64,000 bases of DNA from Hominilimicola fabiformis. Lineage in GTDB: Bacteria; Bacillota; Clostridia; UBA1381. The notes beneath the pieces are model-generated. The model searched no databases and was not told where the DNA came from. It was given only the letters and a program-made list of their open reading frames with translations. Below are positions 50,876 through 59,282 of the stretch, one piece after another. Within the stretch, counting starts at the first letter, position 1; the number at the start of each line of letters is the position of its first letter. The translations under genes and the position numbers were made by a program. The stretch spans positions 102,592-166,591 of the forward strand of contig NZ_JAJEQM010000008.1 of the NCBI RefSeq assembly GCF_020687385.1. Direction: 5' to 3'.

Positions 50876-52657
50876 ATGACAGAAAACAAGACAGTTCTTG
50901 CATGGCTTGAAGAAATGAAAGCTATGTGTCAACCTGACAATGTTGTTTGGATTGACGGAAGTGAAGAACAGCTTGAGGCTCTAAGAGCAGAGGCTGTTGA
51001 AACAGGTGAAATGATTAAACTAAATCAAGAAAAGCTTCCTGGATGTTACTATCACAGAACAGCTGAAAACGACGTAGCTCGTGTAGAAGACAGAACATTT
51101 ATCTGTACTCCTACGGAAGAAGAAGCCGGCCCAATCAATAACTGGATGGCTCCTGACGAAATGTATGCAAAGCTAAAGAAACTATATACAGGTTCAATGA
51201 AGGGCAGAACAATGTACGTTATCCCTTATTCAATGGGTCCTATAGGTTCACCTTTCTCAAAGATCGGTATTGAGCTTTCAGACAGTATCTATGTTGTACT
51301 TAATATGGCTATTATGACAAGAATCGGTCAAAAGGTTCTTGATCAGCTTGGAAATGACGAAAACGCTGAATTCATCAAGTGTCTACACGCTAAGAAAGAC
51401 GTAAATCCTGATGACAGATACATCGTTCAATTCCCACAGGATAACACAATTTGGTCAATCAACTCGGCTTACGGCGGTAACGTTCTTCTTGGTAAGAAGT
51501 GTTTCGCTCTAAGAATTGCATCATATCTTGGTAAGAACCAAGGTTGGATGGCTGAGCATATGCTAATTCTTGGTCTTGAAAATCCTCAAGGCGAAGTTAA
51601 GTATATCTGTGCTGCATTCCCATCAGCTTGCGGTAAGACAAATCTTGCAATGCTTATTCCACCGGAATACCTAAAGAACAAAGGTTACAAAGTATGGACA
51701 GTCGGCGATGATATTTCATGGCTAAACATCGGTCCTGACGGCAGACTATATGCTATCAACCCTGAAGCAGGTTTCTTCGGTGTTGCTCCTGGTACATCAG
51801 TAAAGACAAACTTCAATGCTCTTGAATCAACAAAGAAGAACACAATCTTCACAAACGTTGCTCTTAACAATGCAGACAATACAGTTTGGTGGGAAGGTCT
51901 TGACAAGAATCCTCCTGTTGATGCAACAGAATGGAAGGGTTCAAAGGTTAACGGTCCTGAATACTCTGCAGCAGGTAACAATCTTGCTCACCCTAACTCA
52001 AGATTTACAGCTCCGGCTATCAACTGCCCATGTATCTCATCTGAATTCGAAAACCCACAGGGCGTTCCTGTAGAGGCTATTGTATTCGGTGGCAGACGTG
52101 CTAAGTGTGCTCCGCTTGTATATCAATCAAGAGATTGGCAGCACGGTACATTCGTTGGTGCTACAATGGCATCAGAAACAACAGCAGCTGCTGCAGGTGC
52201 AGTAGGTGTTGTTAGACGTGACCCAATGGCTATGAAACCGTTCGTAGGCTACAATATGGCTACTTACTGGGGTCACTGGCTTGAAATGGGTAAGAAGCTT
52301 GGCGACAAAGCTCCGAAAATCTTCCACGTTAACTGGTTCAGAAAAGATGACGAAGGACACTTCATGTGGCCTGGTTTCGGTGACAATATGCGTGTACTTC
52401 TTTGGATTCTTAACAGATGTGCAGGTAAGGTTGACGCTGTTGAAAGCGAAATCGGTTACCTACCAAAGCCTGAAGATATCGACCTAACAGGTCTTGAAGA
52501 CGAAAATGTTGATATTAAGGGTCTTCTTACAATCGATAAGCAGGTATGGCTTGAAGACGTTGCAAATATCGAAGAATATTTTGCACAGTTCGGAGATAAA
52601 CTTCCGAAGGAAATGGCTGACGAACTTGCTAAGTTAAAGGCTAACCTTTCTAAGTAA
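50876..52657 (+). CDS. pckG: Phosphoenolpyruvate carboxykinase, GTP-dependent
   Basis: 593 residues from the ATG at 50876 (GGAGG 50862-50866). It interconverts oxaloacetate and PEP using GTP/GDP. Diagnostic segments of the GTP form are YYHRTAENDVARVEDRTFICT, the kinase-1 loop AAFPSACGKTNLAML (about 245-260), GDDISWL (metal site) and INPEAGFFGVAPGTS. In fermenting anaerobes it often runs toward oxaloacetate, capturing CO2; direction cannot be read here. Its heavy use of CTA and CTT for leucine differs somewhat from its neighbours and may reflect high expression. Confidence 0.96.
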   Translation: MTENKTVLAWLEEMKAMCQPDNVVWIDGSEEQLEALRAEAVETGEMIKLNQEKLPGCYYHRTAENDVARVEDRTFICTPTEEEAGPINNWMAPDEMYAKLKKLYTGSMKGRTMYVIPYSMGPIGSPFSKIGIELSDSIYVVLNMAIMTRIGQKVLDQLGNDENAEFIKCLHAKKDVNPDDRYIVQFPQDNTIWSINSAYGGNVLLGKKCFALRIASYLGKNQGWMAEHMLILGLENPQGEVKYICAAFPSACGKTNLAMLIPPEYLKNKGYKVWTVGDDISWLNIGPDGRLYAINPEAGFFGVAPGTSVKTNFNALESTKKNTIFTNVALNNADNTVWWEGLDKNPPVDATEWKGSKVNGPEYSAAGNNLAHPNSRFTAPAINCPCISSEFENPQGVPVEAIVFGGRRAKCAPLVYQSRDWQHGTFVGATMASETTAAAAGAVGVVRRDPMAMKPFVGYNMATYWGHWLEMGKKLGDKAPKIFHVNWFRKDDEGHFMWPGFGDNMRVLLWILNRCAGKVDAVESEIGYLPKPEDIDLTGLEDENVDIKGLLTIDKQVWLEDVANIEEYFAQFGDKLPKEMADELAKLKANLSK

Positions 52658-52683
52658 TTTTAATTACAGTGTATTAAGAATTT

Positions 52684-52724
52684 AAAAGCAGACAAAATCC
52701 TTATGGTTTTGTCTGCTTTTTTTG
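52684..52724 (+). terminator. Terminator after pckG, matching the 5' hairpin of repeat family 1
   Basis: AGCAGACAAAATCC-TTAT-GGTTTTGTCTGCT with one bulged base, then seven or more T. The arms and loop are nearly the left-end hairpin of the 212-bp repeats. Confidence 0.85.
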
Positions 52725-52753
52725 TTGACATTTATAGACACATAGGTTAAAAT
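52725..52753 (+). promoter_or_regulatory. Promoter of lemA-TPM
   Basis: TTGACA (52725-52730), 17-bp spacer, TAAAAT (52748-52753). Confidence 0.75.
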
Positions 52754-52800
52754 GTAAGTGTATAATATATACAGATTATTTATAGAAAAGAGGAGAAAAT

Positions 52801-53367
52801 ATGAAGAAAAAAGGTGTAATTATCGGTGTTATAATAGCGGTAATCGTAATTATAGCGGTAAGCATTATAGGAAGTTACAACGGACTTATAAGTTTAGAAG
52901 AATCGACCAACACGGCATATTCCGATATACAGGTTCAACTTCAAAGACGTATGGATCTTGTACCGAACCTTGTTAATACGGTAAAGGGATATGCGGCACA
53001 CGAAACAGAAGTGTTTACTGCAGTTTCTGATGCTCGTGCAAAACTTGCCGGTGCGGGAACGGTTGAGGAGGCAAGTGAGGCAAATGAAGAACTTTCATCG
53101 GCACTTAGCAGATTGATTGCAATTTCGGAATCATATCCGGAATTAAAGTCAAACGAAAACTTCTTGTCACTTCAAGATGAACTTGCAGGTACGGAAAATC
53201 GCATAGGTGTTGCAAGAAAGGATTATAATGACGCCGTTCAAAAATATAACGTAAAAATACGTTCATTCCCTACAAACATATTTGCAAATATGCTTGGTTT
53301 TGAAAAGAAACAGCAGTTTGAGGCAGACAGTGCGGCACAATCTGCTCCTTCTGTAAGTTTTGATTGA
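52801..53367 (+). CDS. lemA: LemA family membrane protein
   Basis: 188 residues. One N-terminal membrane segment (about 5-25: VIIGVIIAVIVIIAVSIIGSYNG) followed by the helical LemA domain with SDIQVQLQRRMDLVPNLVNTVKGYAAHE and the C-terminal VRKDYNDAVQKYNVKIRSFPTNIFANMLGF-like block (here with ARKDYNDAV). LemA proteins face the cell exterior and are usually encoded with TPM-domain proteins, as here. Function is poorly known. GAGGAG precedes the ATG. Confidence 0.93.
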   Translation: MKKKGVIIGVIIAVIVIIAVSIIGSYNGLISLEESTNTAYSDIQVQLQRRMDLVPNLVNTVKGYAAHETEVFTAVSDARAKLAGAGTVEEASEANEELSSALSRLIAISESYPELKSNENFLSLQDELAGTENRIGVARKDYNDAVQKYNVKIRSFPTNIFANMLGFEKKQQFEADSAAQSAPSVSFD

Positions 53368-53368
53368 T

Positions 53369-54118
53369 ATGAGTAGGGGGAAGATACGTTTCGCGGCATT
53401 AATTTCCGCAATATTTGTTTTATTTATAAATATTTGTGCGTTTGCGAAGGTTGATATACCGAATCATACGGATAGATTTTTTATAAATGACTATGCGAAT
53501 GTTATTGACAGTGAAACAGAGGATTATATATTTGAAAAAGGTAAGGCGTACAATGCTAACGGCGGACCGCAAGTTGTTGTTTTGACAATGGAAAGTATAG
53601 ACGGAAACGACCTTGAAGACTTTTCGATTGAAACGGCGAGAAAATGGGGGATTGGCGATAAAGACGCGGATAACGGAGTTCTTATTCTCCTTGTTATGGA
53701 TAGTCGTGATATTCGTATCGAAGTCGGTTACGGACTTGAGGGCGTTTTAAATGACGGTAAGTGCGGTCGATTTATCAGAAATGCAACAGATTCTTTGTCG
53801 GCAGGTGATTACAGCGAGGGTATTAAGCAGATTTATGATTCGGTAATCGGCGAACTCGAAGACCCGACACCCGATGAAGAAGATGATGATGACACTATGG
53901 TTGAAATAATGACATATGTAGTGTTTTTCATAGTTTTAGCGATTGTGGTATTTATCACTAATATCAAAGGACGTGGCGGACGTGGCGGACATGGCGGCTA
54001 TCGTAGCGGCGGCGGTTACTATGGCGGCGGATTTTCCGGCGGAAGCAGCAGCGGAGGAGGCGGATTCTCCGGCGGCGGCGGAAGTTTCGGCGGCGGCGGT
54101 GCCAGCGGTAAATTTTAA
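53369..54118 (+). CDS. TPM-domain (YgcG-like) membrane protein with Gly-rich tail
   Basis: 249 residues from the ATG at 53369, 1 nt after the lemA stop; a TTG at 53360 overlapping lemA is an alternative. A signal peptide (about 1-27) is followed by a TPM domain (about 35-165: FFINDYANVIDSETEDYI, PQVVVLTMESIDG, DNGVLILLVMDSRDIRIEVGYGLEG). Then come an acidic linker, one transmembrane segment (about 185-205) and a Gly/Ser-rich tail of about 45 residues. This architecture, beside lemA, is common; the pair may act together at the envelope. Confidence 0.9.
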   Translation: MSRGKIRFAALISAIFVLFINICAFAKVDIPNHTDRFFINDYANVIDSETEDYIFEKGKAYNANGGPQVVVLTMESIDGNDLEDFSIETARKWGIGDKDADNGVLILLVMDSRDIRIEVGYGLEGVLNDGKCGRFIRNATDSLSAGDYSEGIKQIYDSVIGELEDPTPDEEDDDDTMVEIMTYVVFFIVLAIVVFITNIKGRGGRGGHGGYRSGGGYYGGGFSGGSSSGGGGFSGGGGSFGGGGASGKF

Positions 54119-54126
54119 TATTGAAT

Positions 54127-54328
54127 CAGATGTCGAGAAATTAGTTCGGATTTTGTGAAAATGAACTCATCGGCGTACGTTGGTACGTTAGAGTTTATTT
54201 TCGCAAAAAGTGCACAGGCAAGCCGTATATCGAAGATAGGCTTGCCTGTTATTTGTTATAGCTATAAATTAAGTTGTAAATATAAAAAATAATGCTTTGC
54301 ACGCTCCGGACAATTTGTCGACAGTCTG
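54127..54328 (+). repeat. MITE-like repeat, family 2, copy 2
   Basis: About 202 bp, nearly identical to 8847-9049. Left end CAGATGTCGAGAAATT and right end, inverted, CAGACTGTCGACAAATT form imperfect terminal inverted repeats. It starts 8 bp after the TPM stop, as copy 1 follows the dehydrogenase stop. The internal 10-bp stem is unchanged. Changes cluster in the loop of the first stem and near the right end. Confidence 0.75.
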
Positions 54329-54392
54329 AAAGGGTGTTAATATAACACCATTTTGTGTTAATTAAAAAATCAAAAAAAATTTTTCAATTTAA

Positions 54393-54425
54393 TGCAACCT
54401 TTTGGTGTGCTGAAAAGTATTATAT
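54393..54425 (+). promoter_or_regulatory. Possible ECF-sigma-type promoter for the SLH protein gene
   Basis: TGCAACC (54393-54399), with the AAC core typical of ECF -35 elements, then 17 bp and GTATTATAT. An ECF sigma factor is encoded 4 kb downstream. No other copy of this motif was seen before a gene in this window. Confidence 0.25.
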
Positions 54426-54471
54426 ATGAAAGGAAAAATAATCCGATAAATTTAAAAAGGAGGAAAAAGTT

Positions 54472-56478
54472 ATGAAAAAATTATTAGCGGTAGCGTCAGC
54501 GTTGGCTCTTACTGTATCGGCAGTATCACCGGCAGTTTTAGCCGCTGAAACGTTAGCCACACAGCAAACAGAAACATCTGCAAGAGAGAATATGCAGAAA
54601 ATATTGGAAAGCGTTAAACAGAGAGTTGAAATTCCGAGTGAGTGCAGTGAATTTTCGAGCAGAACAGAGGAACAGTACGGCGAAAAAATTTATAACTTTA
54701 CATGGAATGAAAAAGACGGAAACAAGAGTGTTAATATAACTTGTACGGCAGACGGAGTTATAACCAACTATTCAATTCTCGGTTTTAAATCTGATGATAA
54801 AAATAACACACCGAATTTACCGAAAATTAGCGAAAGTGATGCAAAAAAGACGGCGGAAAACTTCTTAAAACAAATTAATCCCGATTTTCCATATGAAATA
54901 AAAATTTATGGAAGCAACGGCAGTATTTTTGGTAACGGATATACATTCTATATTAAAACTTATGTAAACGGTGTATTGTTCACGAACGGAAACGGCTCGG
55001 TTAATATTGACGGTACAGACGGATATGTAATGGGTTTTGATTTGGGCTATATACAAGCGGATTTTCCGTCAATCAATAATGCGATAAGCGTTGATGAGGC
55101 AAAAAAAGCGTACAGTGATAAACTCGGACTTGAGTTGGTTTATCGTACATATGTTGACGAGGACGGTAACGTGTTAGCTTATCCTGTATACACACAGGAA
55201 TACGACTACGACAAATACATTAATGCACTTACGGGTGATGCGGTTGATGTTACAAATTACAGATATTTCATCGGCAACAAATCTGAAAGTGCAAATGATG
55301 CAGCAGCAGACGGCGGACTTACCGAACAGGAAATAAAAGAGCTTGACAATATAGAGGGACTTATTTCAAGAACCGCTTTGGAAAATAAATTAAAGTCGAA
55401 CAAGCTTTTGTCAATCCCTAAGAATATAAATACAGACAGCATTTCTTTATATAAAAATTATGACGATGAATATACATATGCTGTATCAATGTCAAATGAC
55501 AAGTGCAACATATATACTTCTGTTGATGCTAAAACAGGTGAAATAAAGTATTATTCACGTTGGGGAGAAGATGACAGTGAGGTAAAAAATAATGATGATT
55601 CGGCTTTAAAGACACTTGCAGGCGATAAGGCAAAAGAATACAAATATGATGAAAATTCACATCAGTATATCCGATATGTAAACGGTATTAAGGTAACAGG
55701 CGACTATGCTAACGTGACAACAAACAACGGCGTACTTACTGATTTCAGGATGAATTATACCGACACCGAATTTCCGTCAATCGAAAATGCAATGAGCAAG
55801 GAAGATGCTGAAAATATTTTGTTTGACGTAAAGGATTACAGCATTGTATATATGCAGAATTATACTGACAACACAAGAGAGATTATCCCTGTATACACAA
55901 TAGATACAGAAAATATCAATCCGTTTACAGGTAAGTTTGTTGACTATCAAAACAAAGAAATTACGGAGAATGCAAGCAGTAAACTTGAATATTCGGATAT
56001 AGACGGTCACTATGCCGAAAAGTATATCAAAGAGCTTGCTTATTACGGAATAGGCTTTGAGGGCGGTGAATTTAAGCCTGACGAAAAGATTACTCAAAAG
56101 GATTTTCTTGCACTTTTGATGAGTATAAACGGTAACGATATAATCGTATTGAAAAACAATTTGGAACAGGCAAATTGGGTGTACAGAAATTCAACACAAA
56201 ACAGTATTATTTCGGAAGATGAACGTGATGACGAAGCGGCAGTAACTCGTGAGGAGGCTGCTGTGTATATGATTCGTGCAATCGGTGCTGAAAATTACGC
56301 GAAATATAACGATATTTACGTTACACCGTTCAATGATGTTACGGAAAATAAGGGATATATCGCATTGCTTTCGGCTATGGGAGTGTTAAGCGGTGACGGT
56401 AACGGTAATTTCAATCCAAACCGTGAAATGACAAGAGCGGAAAGTATAATTATGATTTATAATTATTTAACCAGATAA
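54472..56478 (+). CDS. S-layer-homology surface protein with YcdB/PepSY-like repeats
   Basis: 668 residues. A signal peptide (MKKLLAVASALALTVSAVSPAVLA) is followed by two or three YcdB/YcdC-PepSY-like units (about 115-270 and 330-500; examples ISESDAKKTAENFLKQINPDFP and the Y-x-x-A-L-T-G-D-A-V-D motif). Two SLH motifs end the protein (about 503-550, YSDIDGHYAEKYIKEL, and 622-668, FNDVTENKGYIALLSAMGVLSGDGNGNFNPNREMTRAE). SLH domains tether proteins to secondary cell-wall polymers. PepSY-type domains often act as propeptide inhibitors, but no protease is attached. AGGAGG precedes the ATG. Confidence 0.82.
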   Translation: MKKLLAVASALALTVSAVSPAVLAAETLATQQTETSARENMQKILESVKQRVEIPSECSEFSSRTEEQYGEKIYNFTWNEKDGNKSVNITCTADGVITNYSILGFKSDDKNNTPNLPKISESDAKKTAENFLKQINPDFPYEIKIYGSNGSIFGNGYTFYIKTYVNGVLFTNGNGSVNIDGTDGYVMGFDLGYIQADFPSINNAISVDEAKKAYSDKLGLELVYRTYVDEDGNVLAYPVYTQEYDYDKYINALTGDAVDVTNYRYFIGNKSESANDAAADGGLTEQEIKELDNIEGLISRTALENKLKSNKLLSIPKNINTDSISLYKNYDDEYTYAVSMSNDKCNIYTSVDAKTGEIKYYSRWGEDDSEVKNNDDSALKTLAGDKAKEYKYDENSHQYIRYVNGIKVTGDYANVTTNNGVLTDFRMNYTDTEFPSIENAMSKEDAENILFDVKDYSIVYMQNYTDNTREIIPVYTIDTENINPFTGKFVDYQNKEITENASSKLEYSDIDGHYAEKYIKELAYYGIGFEGGEFKPDEKITQKDFLALLMSINGNDIIVLKNNLEQANWVYRNSTQNSIISEDERDDEAAVTREEAAVYMIRAIGAENYAKYNDIYVTPFNDVTENKGYIALLSAMGVLSGDGNGNFNPNREMTRAESIIMIYNYLTR

Positions 56479-56483
56479 AAAAT

Positions 56484-56518
56484 AAGAAGTGGCAAAATAT
56501 TTTTGCCACTTCTTTAGT
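56484..56518 (+). terminator. Terminator after the SLH protein gene (bidirectional)
   Basis: AAGAAGTGGCAAAA / TTTTGCCACTTCTT, a perfect 14-bp stem with a TAT loop, between convergent genes. Confidence 0.85.
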
Positions 56519-56533
56519 TATAATTTCTATTTG

Positions 56534-57220
56534 CTATTTTGATGACGGTGTCGGAAGATACGGGATAATTTTATTTGCAAATTCAGCCATATTCATTGTT
56601 TGTAAATATACCTTACCCGGACCGGTAAGAGTTGTAAGGAACAGTCCTTCACCGCCGAACAACATATTTTTAAAGCCCTTTACTGTTTCAACGTCATATT
56701 TGACGGTTGATTCAAAAATCGCAACACTGCCTGTATCGACTTTAAGTTTTTCGCCTGCAGCAAGGTCGATTTCTTTAACTGAACCGTCAAGCTCAATGAA
56801 AGCAGTACCGTTTCCGGAAAGCTTTTGAAGTACAAAGCCTTCACCGCCGAACAAGCCTTTCTTTATGCCGCTTGTTATATATGTTGAAAGTTCAACACTT
56901 TGCTCGGCACACAAAAAAGCTGATTTTTGACAAATAAATTCTTTGTCGGAAGAAATGTGAAGTTCTTTGATTTCTCCGGGAAAAGATGAGGCGATTGTGA
57001 TAGATTGGTTCGGTGCCTCGGCGGTGTATGTAGCCATAAACAATGACTCACCGCTGAACATACGTCCAAGACCTTTCATAAATCCGCCTTTCATATTGGT
57101 GTCCATTTTTACTTTGTCCGACATCCATGTCATACCGCCCGATTCGGTATAAATGCTTTCGCCTTGTTCAAGGTCGATTGTTACGGCAGGAAGAATATTT
57201 CCCCAGATTGTAGTTTTCAT
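56534..57220 (-). CDS. AIM24/TIGR00266 family protein
   Basis: 228 residues of beta-rich sequence with the family pattern: GESIYTESGGMTWMSDKVKMDTN, GLGRMFSGESLFMATYTAE and late repeats LFGGEGFVLQKLSGNGTAFIELDG and LFGGEGLFLTTLTGPGKVYLQTM. Proteins of this fold are widespread in bacteria and related to mitochondrial AIM24; their function is unknown. AAAGGAAAGG lies upstream of the ATG. It is monocistronic, divergent from aroC. Confidence 0.9.
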   Translation of the reverse strand: MKTTIWGNILPAVTIDLEQGESIYTESGGMTWMSDKVKMDTNMKGGFMKGLGRMFSGESLFMATYTAEAPNQSITIASSFPGEIKELHISSDKEFICQKSAFLCAEQSVELSTYITSGIKKGLFGGEGFVLQKLSGNGTAFIELDGSVKEIDLAAGEKLKVDTGSVAIFESTVKYDVETVKGFKNMLFGGEGLFLTTLTGPGKVYLQTMNMAEFANKIIPYLPTPSSK

Positions 57221-57358
57221 AAAAATTACCTTTCCTTTCTGTATGAAATAGCTCAGTGACTTTAGTGATATTCAAATTATATCATAATATTCCTATTTTA
57301 AATATATCTTTTTTATTACAATTACACAAAGCGAGTTTTGTAAAATTGTCGTTAAAAC

Positions 57359-57387
57359 TTGCAAAAGTAACGAAAAAGTGATAAAAT
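57359..57387 (+). promoter_or_regulatory. aroC promoter
   Basis: TTGCAA (57359-57364), 17-bp spacer, TAAAAT (57382-57387). Confidence 0.55.
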
Positions 57388-57459
57388 AGATTATATACAT
57401 TATGTTGTAGTTTATATATAAAAAAAATACAAATTGTAGTTACGAATGGAGATAAAAAT

Positions 57460-58605
57460 ATGCTTAGATATTTCACAGCGGGAGAGACACACGGTAAGTG
57501 TCTTACAGTTATAATCGAAGGTATGCCGTCAGGTGTTGAGATAAGCCTTGATGAGATAAACGAACAGCTTGCAAAGCGTCAGCAGGGCTATGGCAGAGGC
57601 GGACGAATGAAGATTGAAAAAGATACTGCCGAAATTCTTTCGGGTGTGAGAGGCGGAGTGACTCTCGGAAGTCCTATCGCAATTAAAATCGAAAACAGAG
57701 ATTGGGCGAATTGGGAAAGTATAATGGGTACTGAAACGGCGAATAACGAAAAGTCTGTCGAATGCCCAAGACCGGGACACGCAGACCTTACCGGAGGTAT
57801 GAAGTACAATCACAGAGATTTGAGAAACGTGCTTGAAAGAGCAAGTGCCCGTGAAACTGCAGCAAGAGTGGCTGTCGGCGCACTCGTAAGACAGGTTTTA
57901 AAACCGTTTGGAATAGAATTTTTAAGCCATGTTAAGAGAATAGGCGAAGTTGAAGATACAGCTGATTTTACTGCGGCAGATTTCTTTGAAAAAGTAAAAA
58001 ATTCACCTGTTGGGTTTGGCGATGAAAATGCCGCTCAAAAGGCTATGGAATACATAGACAAAATCAAGGCAAGCGGTGAAAGCGTAGGCGGAATAGTGGA
58101 AACTATCGTAAAAGGTGTGCCTGCCGGGTTGGGAAGTTATGTTCATTACGACAGAAAACTTGATGCAAACCTTGCTTTCGGTGTTATGAGTGTACAGGCT
58201 ATCAAGGGCGTTGAAATCGGTATGGGCTTCGGTGTGAGCGAAATACCGGGTTCAAAGGTACATGATGAAATCGAATATTCGGACGACTTCCACAGACTTA
58301 CCAACAATGCCGGCGGTATTGAGGGCGGTATGTCAAACGGTGAGCCGATTATTGTTAAGGCGGCAATGAAACCGATACCTACTTTGTATAATCCGCTTAG
58401 AACAGTCAATATTGACGATAAATCGGAGCATAAGGCAACTGTCGAACGTTCCGATGTGTGTGCTGTACCGGCTTGTTCGGTTGTCGTTGAGGCGGTAATC
58501 GCATTTGAAATCGCAAAGGCGTTTTTGGATAAATTCAGCGGTGACTGTATGGCTGACGTAAAGGCATATTACGATGTATATATGAACAGAATTAAGAATT
58601 TCTAA
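57460..58605 (+). CDS. aroC: Chorismate synthase
   Basis: 381 residues. It makes chorismate from EPSP, the last shared step of aromatic amino acid synthesis, using reduced FMN. Family signatures: GETHGKCLTVIIEGMPSG near the N-terminus, QQGYGRGGRMKIEKD, ASARETAARVAVGAL, and the C-terminal RSDVCAVPACSVVVEAV. It has its own promoter and sits far from other aro genes here. It is upstream of the sigma factor gene by 24 bp, possibly with readthrough. Confidence 0.96.
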   Translation: MLRYFTAGETHGKCLTVIIEGMPSGVEISLDEINEQLAKRQQGYGRGGRMKIEKDTAEILSGVRGGVTLGSPIAIKIENRDWANWESIMGTETANNEKSVECPRPGHADLTGGMKYNHRDLRNVLERASARETAARVAVGALVRQVLKPFGIEFLSHVKRIGEVEDTADFTAADFFEKVKNSPVGFGDENAAQKAMEYIDKIKASGESVGGIVETIVKGVPAGLGSYVHYDRKLDANLAFGVMSVQAIKGVEIGMGFGVSEIPGSKVHDEIEYSDDFHRLTNNAGGIEGGMSNGEPIIVKAAMKPIPTLYNPLRTVNIDDKSEHKATVERSDVCAVPACSVVVEAVIAFEIAKAFLDKFSGDCMADVKAYYDVYMNRIKNF

Positions 58606-58629
58606 AATCAAACGTAGGGCAAATAAACC

Positions 58630-59217
58630 ATGAGAGGTGGTGAGGGATTTTTGACCGAAAATGATTTGATTAAAAAGTGTAAAAAAGGTAGCCGAGAAGC
58701 TTTTAATATATTAGTTTCAAATTACCAACAGCAAGTTATAAATATCGCTTACGGAATGCTTTCAAATCAAGAGGATGCATATGACGCGGCACAGGAGGTA
58801 TTCGTAAGGGTGTATAAAAGTATAGAGTCATTTAAGGAGCAATCTTCCTTTACCACGTGGCTTTATAGGATAACTAAGAATGTTTGCTCTGATATTCTGA
58901 GAAAACGTCAGAAACATTCGGGTGTAATAAGTATCAATCAGGCGATTGACGAAAAAAAAGATATGGATATTAAGGACGAAAGTCCTACACCGGAAGAAAA
59001 TATGGAAATATCGGAACGTCAGAGAGCTGTACGTGAGGCGATAAGCGAACTCAAAGAAGAATACAGAACTGTAATAACACTATGCGATATTGAGGGATTG
59101 AGTTACGATTACATAGCTGAGGTACTCGGAATACCGTCGGGAACGGTTAAGTCGCGAATTAATCGTGCGAGAAGTGCATTAAAGAAAAATTTAATGAATA
59201 AACGGGAACTTTTTTGA
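58630..59217 (+). CDS. ECF-type RNA polymerase sigma factor (SigW-like)
   Basis: 195 residues from ATG 58630; TTG at 58651 (giving MTENDLIKKCKKGS) has a GGTGAGGG run just upstream and matches where relatives begin, so it may be the real start. Region 2 has YGMLSNQEDAYDAAQEVFVRVYKSIESFKEQSSFTTWLYRITKN; region 4 has EEYRTVITLCDIEGLSYDYIAEVLGIPSGTVKSRINRARSALKK. It directs RNA polymerase to envelope-stress-type promoters and is paired with the anti-sigma gene downstream. No autoregulatory promoter was recognised. Confidence 0.93.
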   Translation: MRGGEGFLTENDLIKKCKKGSREAFNILVSNYQQQVINIAYGMLSNQEDAYDAAQEVFVRVYKSIESFKEQSSFTTWLYRITKNVCSDILRKRQKHSGVISINQAIDEKKDMDIKDESPTPEENMEISERQRAVREAISELKEEYRTVITLCDIEGLSYDYIAEVLGIPSGTVKSRINRARSALKKNLMNKRELF

Positions 59218-59282
59218 TATTTCTTACGTCTAATATATTGTAAAAAGAAATTAATGAAAATTTAAAGAAAGGGGGAGTAAAA

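Noticed and set aside
53943..54158. Ala-rich 71-codon + strand frame
   Set aside because: A shadow of the Gly-rich codons of the TPM protein tail in another frame.
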